NCBI RefSeq assembly: GCF_000156195.1
Contig: NZ_GG688323.1
Location: 20,463-84,462 of the forward strand
Direction of reading: 5' to 3'
Origin: Bacteroides finegoldii DSM 17565
Lineage (GTDB): Bacteria > Bacteroidota > Bacteroidia > Bacteroidales > Bacteroidaceae
DNA: 64,000 nucleotides
Position 1 is the first letter of the stretch, and each line of letters opens with the position of its first letter. The translations under genes were made by a program, and so were the position numbers. Of this stretch, positions 44,154 to 52,323 are shown one piece after another. A model generated the notes under the pieces. The model was not told the DNA's origin. It saw only the letters and a list, made by a program, of their open reading frames with translations, and made no database searches.

Positions 44154-47100
44154 TTATTGAATATCCAATGCATCAAAAGCAATTCCGTCCATATTTTCTG
44201 CTGAAAGTAATACTTTGTAATGTCCGGCATTGATAAAGGTTCCGGTAGTGGTGCTCATCATCTTCCATTTATCCGGTGTTTCCGGGAAGTTCAATATGTC
44301 CTCTTTCAATACCACTCCTTTTGAATCAATGAATTTCATCAAGACAGGTATTGGCTTTCCGGTAGTGTTCATATATTTAAAGCGAAGGGCGTACACTTGT
44401 GCCAACCCGGTAGAAACATTCCATTCAATGCTGTTGCCTTTTCCTTTACCAAAAAACACTCCGATCTGTTTGCGATGTTCTTTCTTTTGGAATTTGCCTT
44501 TCAGTACAGCCATTTCCGCTTCGTATGATATACTGACACGAGTATTTTTATCTTCAGGAAGCAATTCTTTCGGAGTCTTTTCCATCACTTCTTTATCCGC
44601 TTTTTCCCAGCTCCAACCGGATGCAGGGAATATCGTCGGTTTCAGTTCCTGATCTGTGCTGGCAATAGCAATGCCCGAAATCAAGGTTTGTCCTGCTTTC
44701 ACTTCCGGGAAATGAATTTTCAACATTCCACCTTTCACTGTGGCATATACCACTTTCTTACAAACTCCGTCGTGACCGCTTTCAGCCCAAATATCCAAGT
44801 CGTCTAATACAACAGAATCATTCACGGCAACATCGAATATGCGCAGTCCTTCACAGTCGGTAGAAGCGCTTCCGCCCGTACCATGCCACGGCTCCGTGAA
44901 ATACAGTTCAATACGATATGTTCCGTCTGCCACAGGGAAACGATATTCCAACTGATGACGTCCGAAGCGGAAATGTTGGAATAACGTCCAGTCACGAGTG
45001 CCACGAATCGGATCATTGGTGGTACGTTGACTGGCAAGATAAGGATTCAGTTCCTTGAAATTCTTCGCCCATGAACGGGAATAATTCGTATTGTCCTGCA
45101 ACCAGAGCTGTCCGAAACTATCTGTATAATCATCCCCTCCACAGTTGAGACGATACAGATAATTATATCCTGCCTCTCCTTTCAATATCTTTTTATCATC
45201 CTGATAAAGAAGTTCGAAGTTAGGGGCTTGCTCCAGACCATTCAATAGGATCAGGTCTTCTGCTACCGGTTTACCTTTATAATATCCTACTGCACGAAGT
45301 ACGTTATAACGAATATCCCGGTTTTCCCACATAAAATGAGTGCCTGTTCCGTTGTTCTTTTTACGTCCGAGGAAGGTTGCCTTTTCATTTGTCAGATCGT
45401 TGTATAGCAATACAGAATCACAATTGCTGTAAGCCTCGATAGTGGCACGGCGACGTCCTTTTTCAAAGCGGTTGGCCCATGTATGTGATACCAGGTAAAC
45501 CATCGGGTCTTTTGCAGCCGGAACATAGTTGGCGCGATACATATAATATACGTCTAATGGTTCTTCCCACGGAGTAACCAATCCTTTATAATTGAACGGA
45601 CCTACTTTATCTATCTTGCGATACGCTTCATCCGGTTGACGACGTCCGGGATTGTCATGACTGCTGTATATCCACTGAAATTGTCCGCAAACACTATCTT
45701 TAGCCTGTTCTGCCAAACGGATTTTAGTTTCCATCAGTTGACACATACGGTCTTCACTCCACACTCCGTTCACCTGGAAATCTCCCGGCTCCGTATGCAG
45801 GTCGATGCTTCTCCACGCTCCATATTCTCCATTCAACAATTGGTTCGCTTGAGAGAGCTCACGACCGTATTTCGTCACATCTCCTCCATACGTACCACTC
45901 CAATTCTGAATCACATTCCAGTCTGTACCTTCACCGCCATTGCAGGTTGTTATGACACGCATTGTCTTGGCAGTCGGGTCCATCTGCCGGATAAGATCAC
46001 TGCATTCTTGTGCAAACTCACGAGGCAAAGTGCTTTCATTCTGCAATCCCCACATCACCACTGACGGAGAATTACGACGTTCTTTCACCCATTGACGAAG
46101 CAACTTTTTAAAGTTCTCACGAAACTCCGGAGTGTCATACCACACATGAGCGGAAAATTGTGTCCAAAACAAGATTCCCTCTTCATCCCAGTACTTCTGA
46201 TAATCGAGATGATGGGGCTGATGAGCATCCCGGAATGCATTGAAACCGGCCGCACGTATCTGTTTTACCCTTGCAGCAACCTGTTCATTGCTGAACGCAT
46301 GGCTTTGTCCGAACTGATGCTCATACTCGCATACTCCATTGATAAACACCGGCTTTCCATTCAGGTAAAAACGTCCGTCTCCATCGTTTCGTTTTACCGG
46401 CCAGCTAATGGTACGAATACCGAAGGGTGTCGAAATTTCATCCGTCGTCTTCGTATCACGCTTTATCATGCTGGCCAATTTATAGAGATATGGATTTTCC
46501 GTATTCCACAAGACAGGATTCTCAACAGGAGCCTGCTGGCGAATCACTTTCATTTCTCCCGGAGCTAAAGTAACTTTCTCAACCAAACGGAAAACTTGTT
46601 TTCCATTGGCATTGCTTAGTTTATTGACTAACTCTACCGTTTCTGTTGCTTTACTATAATTTTTTATCTCTGTTTCAACAAATACGTTAGCAGCTTTTTC
46701 GTCATTCCAAATATGTACACCGAAAGGTTCTATACGAATCTCATCTGTTACTTCCAATACCACAGGACGGAAGATACCTAACGGCTGGGAACCTTCACTG
46801 AATCCCCATTCCGACGAACATCCCCCGCATACCCAAGGCATATCGGCGATCATTTCAGGATGCTCGGCTTTCACTTCCAAGCGATTTACTCCCTGTTTTA
46901 ATTCATCTGTGACATCCAAAGTCAATGTGGTGCGCCCTATGGGGTGGCGACCGAAATTCTTTCCGTTCACTGTAATGGTGGCGTATGTACCCACTCCGTC
47001 AAAACGAAGAAAATACCGTTTCCCGGATTTTACATCTGCCGTGAAATCTTTCACATACATAGCTGTTCCATGCAGGTTTCCATGTGTCAACTGGCGGTAT

Positions 47101-48353
47101 CCATAATAATCGTCCCAGTTATGAGGAATGTTCACCGTTTTCGCACGCATCATAAAATTACCTTTCAAATGAGTTGCCTCTGTAATCCAGGTTTTCCAAC
47201 CCTCATTCAATGTAGTGATCTGCCGGCGGTTCTTGATTTCCGGTTTCGGGAAACGGACAGTCGAACGTCCCATCGGCTTACTGGTAGCAATGGCAATGCC
47301 ACGTTGCTCTGCGTTGTTTACCGCACAATAGAAATGATAAACCACTCCATCATGTTTTACCACATAGCTCTTATGAGCAAACAGTTCATCGTAGTTCTTG
47401 GAGGGAATAATCAGGTCGGCCCCTTTCCAATCAGTCCAGTTCACCAAATCATAACTGGCGGCAAATGTATTGAATGCTTTATATTTACGCGAAGGTTCAA
47501 AAGCAGAGAAGTAAAACATCACATACACATCTCCCATCTTTTGGATATGCGCATCTCCTGTTATGGTTCCATCTGCTTCATGCGCAAAGACTGGATTTCC
47601 GGAGTAGCGTTTCCATGTTTTCATATCTTTGGAAAGCGCAATGCCGACACGTTCGCCCTTTAAATCCGTTTCCGGATGACGCCCGCCCGCATTGTAATAC
47701 ATCACAAACGGAGCCCCCAATGTTTTATCTTTATCCCAATAAACAGTACTCTTATATTGAGTCAGTTTTTCCCACCATTGGGCATCTTTATCATGGATGC
47801 TCAAAATCGGTTTGTCCAGAGATTCCCATTCATGTGCCGTAGAAATATCTCCTTTCGTCCATGCCAGTCCGACATAAAGCGGGGCTTTTACAGCTTCGTA
47901 ACCCGTTCCTTCACCACCGATATAAGTCATCCAATGGCGACCTTTATAAGTCTGAAGCTCATAGCTTCCACCCCATTCCATATCCGGCAATGCAGGAAAT
48001 CCGCCACGCTGATTGCAGTCCCATTTTCCATCCCGATAAGAAAGAACCCGTCCCAAAGTGCGCCATTCGAGCAGATTATCACTTTCTGCTATCCACGTTT
48101 CGTAACCACGACCATCGGTTCCACCTTTACCGTTGTAAACCACATAAGTCATCAGCCACTTGTCTCCCTGGCGAAAAACGGTAGGACAATCAATCTTATG
48201 ATAATTGTCTGCCGGGGCAACTGCAAGCCCGTATTTGTATGGTGTCTTTACTTCCTCATAAATCTGCTCCATTCGTTCCTGCGGAACTTCCCGTTGCGCA
48301 TACAGAGAGAAAGTGGTGGTTATACTAAAAACTGCCAGCAATAACTTCTTCAT
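44154..48353 (-). CDS. Bifunctional GH137 beta-L-arabinofuranosidase / GH2 beta-glucuronidase
   Basis: A 1399-residue secreted fusion. After the signal peptide (FSITTTFSLYAQ) residues 25-365 form a five-bladed propeller like GH43/GH137 (DNYHKIDCPTVFRQGDKWLMTYVVYNGKG, GDAHIQKMGDVYVMFYFSAF). Residues 385-1000 are a GH2 module with jelly roll, Ig domain and TIM barrel, with acid/base Glu773 (WGLQNESTLPRE) and nucleophile Glu843 (LLNGEYGAW). A malectin-like domain follows (about 1090-1240; YRIELYFTEPWHGTGG), then a C-terminal carbohydrate-binding-like beta domain. I recall BT0996 with GH137 removing terminal beta-L-arabinofuranose of side chain B and GH2 removing beta-D-glucuronic acid of side chain A. 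It is 184 bases downstream of GH138. Confidence 0.9.
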   Translation of the reverse strand: MKKLLLAVFSITTTFSLYAQREVPQERMEQIYEEVKTPYKYGLAVAPADNYHKIDCPTVFRQGDKWLMTYVVYNGKGGTDGRGYETWIAESDNLLEWRTLGRVLSYRDGKWDCNQRGGFPALPDMEWGGSYELQTYKGRHWMTYIGGEGTGYEAVKAPLYVGLAWTKGDISTAHEWESLDKPILSIHDKDAQWWEKLTQYKSTVYWDKDKTLGAPFVMYYNAGGRHPETDLKGERVGIALSKDMKTWKRYSGNPVFAHEADGTITGDAHIQKMGDVYVMFYFSAFEPSRKYKAFNTFAASYDLVNWTDWKGADLIIPSKNYDELFAHKSYVVKHDGVVYHFYCAVNNAEQRGIAIATSKPMGRSTVRFPKPEIKNRRQITTLNEGWKTWITEATHLKGNFMMRAKTVNIPHNWDDYYGYRQLTHGNLHGTAMYVKDFTADVKSGKRYFLRFDGVGTYATITVNGKNFGRHPIGRTTLTLDVTDELKQGVNRLEVKAEHPEMIADMPWVCGGCSSEWGFSEGSQPLGIFRPVVLEVTDEIRIEPFGVHIWNDEKAANVFVETEIKNYSKATETVELVNKLSNANGKQVFRLVEKVTLAPGEMKVIRQQAPVENPVLWNTENPYLYKLASMIKRDTKTTDEISTPFGIRTISWPVKRNDGDGRFYLNGKPVFINGVCEYEHQFGQSHAFSNEQVAARVKQIRAAGFNAFRDAHQPHHLDYQKYWDEEGILFWTQFSAHVWYDTPEFRENFKKLLRQWVKERRNSPSVVMWGLQNESTLPREFAQECSDLIRQMDPTAKTMRVITTCNGGEGTDWNVIQNWSGTYGGDVTKYGRELSQANQLLNGEYGAWRSIDLHTEPGDFQVNGVWSEDRMCQLMETKIRLAEQAKDSVCGQFQWIYSSHDNPGRRQPDEAYRKIDKVGPFNYKGLVTPWEEPLDVYYMYRANYVPAAKDPMVYLVSHTWANRFEKGRRRATIEAYSNCDSVLLYNDLTNEKATFLGRKKNNGTGTHFMWENRDIRYNVLRAVGYYKGKPVAEDLILLNGLEQAPNFELLYQDDKKILKGEAGYNYLYRLNCGGDDYTDSFGQLWLQDNTNYSRSWAKNFKELNPYLASQRTTNDPIRGTRDWTLFQHFRFGRHQLEYRFPVADGTYRIELYFTEPWHGTGGSASTDCEGLRIFDVAVNDSVVLDDLDIWAESGHDGVCKKVVYATVKGGMLKIHFPEVKAGQTLISGIAIASTDQELKPTIFPASGWSWEKADKEVMEKTPKELLPEDKNTRVSISYEAEMAVLKGKFQKKEHRKQIGVFFGKGKGNSIEWNVSTGLAQVYALRFKYMNTTGKPIPVLMKFIDSKGVVLKEDILNFPETPDKWKMMSTTTGTFINAGHYKVLLSAENMDGIAFDALDIQ

Positions 48354-48381
48354 GATACTTTTTCTAATCGTTTAATACTTA

Positions 48382-48528
48382 ATATTTCACCACAGAGGAC
48401 ACATTTTTATCCACTATAGAGTAACAAAGAGTCTTACGTATTTATAATCGTATGTATCGCTCTGTTTTACTTGCGGAAAAGAGAGAGAGAAGAACTCTGT
48501 GTCCTCCGTGTCCTCTGTGGTGAAATAT
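48382..48528. repeat. Long inverted repeat in the GH138-(GH137-GH2) gap
   Basis: A 21-base arm (48382-48402, ATATTTCACCACAGAGGACA plus C) is repeated exactly, inverted, at 48508-48528. The 105-base spacer holds a purine run GAGAGAGAGA and a further short copy of the TGTCCTC unit next to the right arm. The whole lies inside a two-gene operon. Confidence 0.75.
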
Positions 48529-48537
48529 AAATTATCA

Positions 48538-51237
48538 TTAATAAAACAACCAATCCATTGTTTCTTCATCCCCGGCAAGCCCGGCATTACGAACTTTCGT
48601 TTCCGCAGCCGTGAATCCCAACACTTGCAGATAGCCTTTGGGTAACATCAACGTATGCTTTCCAGCCGGAAAACTATATGCATGCACATTTGCCAAAGGC
48701 ATTCCATTGATACGGACAGCATTCGTCAATACAGGTTCCGCCTGACCGTAGTCATTGGCTGACGCATCGATTTCCAGTTTCGGAGCTTTTGCATATTTTT
48801 TCTGGTCGTCTTTGAAATAAGCGACTAACAATTTCACCGGAGCATCCGTTTCGAAAGTGATGCTTGTGCCTTTCTCTCTCTGCTCATTTCCATTGAAGCG
48901 GAGCGCCTTCATTCCTTTCAATTCCGGAGCTATTGCTTCTATCTTACCTGGAACATCCACAAATAAAGAAATACCCTCATCTACTTTCACTGTCGGATAA
49001 TTAGAGATCAGTTTCACGTTTGCAGGAGTCCAGGCAGCAATCTCGACAGTTTCAGTCACTGCATTTCCATTCTGTTTTTCTTTCAACAAAGCGAGGTTGG
49101 CTTTGAAATTCTCCAATTCCTTCTCATAGTGTACCAGCAGTTCTTTCCAAGTCTTGTTCTTTCCATCATCTCCACCGATAGGAATACGACGTTGGGCAGT
49201 CTGCATACTGTTGGCATACAAGTAATGTTCGTCCGTCAGTTCCACCAATTTGCGATAGTGTTCCAGGCTTTGTTCCATCAAAGGAATAGCTTCTTCAAGA
49301 TTCTTAATCTCTTTTCCCCATTGATAATCCAATACCAGTTTGGCAGCTTTCACTTTCAGGTTGAACGCATACGCAAATTCACGATAACAATGCATATCAT
49401 TCTGTAAACGTGCAAATTCATCCTTATTTGAAGAGACGGAACCAGCTGCTTTATCAATAGCCGCTACTGCTTTATCTCCATGTTCTATTACTTGAGCAAC
49501 AATATCCAAAGGCATTTCACCTACATGAGGTTGCTTTTTCCATTCTTTTTCTACATACTCTATCAGCTTCTCTCCTTCCGGTCCGCAGCTTTCATAGAAT
49601 CCCGGATAGATCGTATATTTGTATGGATTGACAAGCTGACTCATAAACATACCCAGTAATAACGTTTGGCGATTTCCCTCTGTAATACCGAAACGACGTA
49701 ACAACTTCGGAGCAATCTCTCCGCTTTCTTCGTATGCTACACGGATATTACTTGCATTTTCGTCAGAGGTTCCGTAGAACTTGCCCAACTGATGGTCCCA
49801 GTAACCCATTTCATCTGTACGGTCGCGATGGCAGTTCCACGCATAGCGTCCCCAGGTCTGATACCAGATCCAATCGCGATCCAACTGGAATTCACGTTCA
49901 TTGTTTGGTAATTTGTCCGCCGTATAAGGCCAGTCCCAATATGAGGCCTGCGGATAAAGGTGCAACGCATTGGCACCGTGTACATTGTGCATGGCAGTGA
50001 CCGCCTTTTGTACGAAATCCGGAGAACCCCAGCGGAACGGTTCCAAATTTGCCAGGATATGTACGTTACTGATATGAATGGAACCCAACGAACTCAAATC
50101 CGTATGAATTTTCGACCAGGGACCACGAGGTTCGTAGGTAGTCAACGATTCACCATTATACTTATGCATCGTATAAAGATTCTTATAGAGCGGCAAGGCA
50201 GCGTCCATCACCAGTTTGCAGTCCGTGTCGTGCGCACGCAACAAAAGAGGCGGTTCATCCGTACGTCCCAATGCCTGTAATCCGTCTTTCACTCCCGGAA
50301 TAATTGTTTTAGTAAACCATTCCACATCGTCCTCCACTGTACACATCGCTTCACCCAGACAAACCAGTAATCCTACATTGGGATATTTTTCAATGAAAGC
50401 GGCAATACTCTTGCGTGTATAATCGGCAATCAGAGGAGTAATGGGGCGGTTACGATCCTGTGTTTTCAGTCCGTAATGTTCAGCAAAAGGTTTGGAAAGA
50501 ATGATATTATAAAACATCTGTATGACAAAGATACCGCGTTTGTCCGCTTCTTCTGTGAGGAAAGAGAACATTTCTTCGTTCATTTTGAACGTTTCTTCAT
50601 CTACTTCCAGTGCAAACGGATAATCTTCCAGTTTCACCAATGACGCAAACGGATGACCGTTCCAAAGGTACAGTGAATTCATGCGGTTGGCAACCAGCAT
50701 ATCCAAGTATTTAATCCACTGTTCTTTATCATAAAACCAGGGGAAACTTTCCGGCGTATACGGATATTCGTATACACCATGTCCCGGCAGGTAGGTCATC
50801 TTCTGTAATCCTACACATGCGCCACGCAATACCATTTCAGGACCGTCTTTCAGTTCCTCCGGGAAGTTCAACTTACCATCCGAATCATTCACACGGTCAA
50901 TCAGTTCACGGCATCCGTAAATGACACCACTCCCATCCCTGCCGGACACTCTGGTCAGATTGCCCGTCGTCGAAATATGAAAACCTTCTTTCTTGAGCGT
51001 CGTGTCATTTACTTCCGTCAAGAGAATCGTTTTGATTTCGGGATCGGAGAATGTCGTGTCTCCCTGTTGCATCATTACCTGATAACCGGCTTTATCCAAG
51101 GTAGTCTGTAACTGCTCCGCACCAAACAAAACACGATTTGACGCATCCGGCGGAGTCATAATCTTCACGGTTTGCCTGCCACACGCTGCCAAAAAAAGTG
51201 TGCATGCCGCAAACATGAATAATCTGGTATTTTTCAT
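48538..51237 (-). CDS. GH138 family alpha-D-galacturonidase
   Basis: An 899-residue lipoprotein (signal LFLAACGRQ). Residues 25-130 form the small alpha/beta domain seen before GH67/GH84/GH138-like barrels (LFGAEQLQTTLDKAGYQV). A TIM barrel follows (GACVGLQKMTYLPGHGVYEYPYTPESFPWFYDKEQWIKYLDMLVANRMNSLYLW in consecutive stretches), with LLVCLGEAMCTVEDDVEW carrying a likely catalytic Glu. Then comes a helical domain, and a C-terminal beta domain from about 760. I recall BT0997 as the founding GH138 enzyme, which removes alpha-D-galacturonic acid from the branched rhamnose of side chain A. It leads a two-gene operon behind operator C. Confidence 0.9.
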   Translation of the reverse strand: MKNTRLFMFAACTLFLAACGRQTVKIMTPPDASNRVLFGAEQLQTTLDKAGYQVMMQQGDTTFSDPEIKTILLTEVNDTTLKKEGFHISTTGNLTRVSGRDGSGVIYGCRELIDRVNDSDGKLNFPEELKDGPEMVLRGACVGLQKMTYLPGHGVYEYPYTPESFPWFYDKEQWIKYLDMLVANRMNSLYLWNGHPFASLVKLEDYPFALEVDEETFKMNEEMFSFLTEEADKRGIFVIQMFYNIILSKPFAEHYGLKTQDRNRPITPLIADYTRKSIAAFIEKYPNVGLLVCLGEAMCTVEDDVEWFTKTIIPGVKDGLQALGRTDEPPLLLRAHDTDCKLVMDAALPLYKNLYTMHKYNGESLTTYEPRGPWSKIHTDLSSLGSIHISNVHILANLEPFRWGSPDFVQKAVTAMHNVHGANALHLYPQASYWDWPYTADKLPNNEREFQLDRDWIWYQTWGRYAWNCHRDRTDEMGYWDHQLGKFYGTSDENASNIRVAYEESGEIAPKLLRRFGITEGNRQTLLLGMFMSQLVNPYKYTIYPGFYESCGPEGEKLIEYVEKEWKKQPHVGEMPLDIVAQVIEHGDKAVAAIDKAAGSVSSNKDEFARLQNDMHCYREFAYAFNLKVKAAKLVLDYQWGKEIKNLEEAIPLMEQSLEHYRKLVELTDEHYLYANSMQTAQRRIPIGGDDGKNKTWKELLVHYEKELENFKANLALLKEKQNGNAVTETVEIAAWTPANVKLISNYPTVKVDEGISLFVDVPGKIEAIAPELKGMKALRFNGNEQREKGTSITFETDAPVKLLVAYFKDDQKKYAKAPKLEIDASANDYGQAEPVLTNAVRINGMPLANVHAYSFPAGKHTLMLPKGYLQVLGFTAAETKVRNAGLAGDEETMDWLFY

Positions 51238-51288
51238 TCTTCTGATATATATTATAGATTATATAATTCACTTCTTCACTAAGAGAAA

Positions 51289-51312
51289 GACGAAATAATC
51301 CTCTGTTTGTAC
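51289..51312 (-). promoter_or_regulatory. RG-II operator-like element, site C (GH138 operon)
   Basis: GTAC (51312-51309), 16 bases beginning AAACAG, then CGTC (51292-51289), preceded by TGA and followed by TTTC. It ends 51 bases before the GH138 ATG, the longest spacing of the six sites. Confidence 0.75.
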
Positions 51313-51813
51313 TCATTTGTCTGTTTTTTCATTTTTCGACACCATACTTCCACTTTCGTCTTTCCAGCAATTATCTCTTTTTCTTTATACCGGATAATGT
51401 ATTGCAAAGCCATCTCCCCATTGGTGAAGTATTTTTTTAGTAAAGTATCATTTATGGTATTGTACGTATGGTATTTAATGAATTGCTTGTTTTTTGATTT
51501 TGGTATGGATCGTAAATCATGTATGCAAGCCGGTATATATTTACTGAAGTCAGTACGTTTGACTCGTACATCAATTGTTTTTTGGTAATTCTAGAAGATT
51601 TTTCTTAGTGTCTTATACAAAGGACTTTGGGAGAATTACCCGTTTTTGAGGTAATGACTTGGCAACTGTGCTAATTACTGCGTTCTGCCATAAGTTACTA
51701 TCATTGTCACTCGTCGTAATACAAATTATAAAGAATGAATTAATTTACAAATTGATTTTGAAAAATACTTTTAGATACACTACAACTTCATAGCCTATGG
51801 AGTTTTTCTTTGT
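51313..51813. other. Intergenic stretch without a gene
   Basis: About 500 AT-rich bases between the operator and the HicB-like gene. The only sizeable frame (51307-51588, plus) overlaps the operator, has no start context and no protein-like pattern. From 51650 to about 51725 a weak 22-base periodicity of TAAT/TTAC clusters may be a decayed version of the arrays seen at 11116 and 54568; I do not regard that as proven. Nothing else is recognisable. Confidence 0.5.
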
Positions 51814-52158
51814 TCATTTGGAGATTTTTAATAATGTTTGCCACACCTGGTCTTTCTGTTGATTTAAAAAAATGACAAGACAGTCAATAATGTTTTTTAG
51901 CTCAGTAATAATCTTATCTTTTACGATACTACTATAATAGTTGATAAATGTAGCAGCGTCTATTTTGAACTTCAATTCAAACTCCCCAGACAACACTTCA
52001 CAAGGATTAGGATTATCTTCCAGATACAACTCAATTGCTTCCTTCATATTATCCTCAATCTCTTTCATGCCATTGCCTACAGTGATAATCGGAGCACCTT
52101 CAATATAGGCACTCAAATTTTTTCCTGCATGTTCTACAATCACTTCTACTGTTTTCAT
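51814..52158 (-). CDS. HicB-like antitoxin-family protein, orphan
   Basis: A 114-residue protein whose first 75 residues follow the HicB fold (MKTVEVIVEHAGKNLSAYIEG, then VGNGMKEIEDNMKEAIELYLED). The following part (FELKFKIDAATFINYYSSIV) matches the usual linker to a C-terminal helix-turn-helix, but the final 35 residues (ITELKNIIDCLVIFLNQQ) do not look like that domain, so the DNA-binding end may be lost or replaced. No HicA toxin gene is found on either side. The start has a strong Shine-Dalgarno sequence (GGAGGTAAT before ATG), unusual in this genus. It is probably a decayed antitoxin or a stand-alone regulator lying between RG-II operons. Confidence 0.65.
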   Translation of the reverse strand: MKTVEVIVEHAGKNLSAYIEGAPIITVGNGMKEIEDNMKEAIELYLEDNPNPCEVLSGEFELKFKIDAATFINYYSSIVKDKIITELKNIIDCLVIFLNQQKDQVWQTLLKISK

Positions 52159-52208
52159 ATTACCTCCTTTTTAAATCAAGAGAACAAGGGGCTTACTATT
52201 TTAGTATA

Positions 52209-52248
52209 AATATAAAATTAGCGGCAACTCCGAAGAATCACCGCTAAT
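52209..52248 (-). terminator. Terminator after the GH127-GH141-GH78 operon
   Basis: ATTAGCGG and CCGCTAAT form an 8-bp perfect stem (52248-52241 with 52224-52217), followed on the minus strand by a T-rich tract. It lies about 75 bases after the GH78 stop codon and about 60 bases before the HicB-like gene, for which it could alternatively be an operator. Confidence 0.55.
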
Positions 52249-52323
52249 TGGTCTATTGTCCGACAGTTTGAGAGGGTTATAGCCTGCGAAATGAATAGCA
52301 GTACTCCACTAATTAACCATGAA

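Noticed and set aside
46944..47663. 239-residue plus-strand frame within the GH137-GH2 gene
   Set aside because: It lies antiparallel to strongly supported GH137 and GH2 coding sequence and shows no protein-like pattern; the same holds for other long antisense frames such as 25312-26082 and 29667-30440.
48382..48528. Invertible promoter of the kind found upstream of capsule loci
   Set aside because: The arms lie between two co-oriented genes of one operon, no promoter boxes are clear in the spacer and there is no nearby invertase gene, so a plain repeat is preferred.
51307..51588. 93-residue plus-strand frame downstream of operator C
   Set aside because: It overlaps the operator element, begins with a hydrophobic and aromatic-rich run without family resemblance, and has no ribosome site or promoter.
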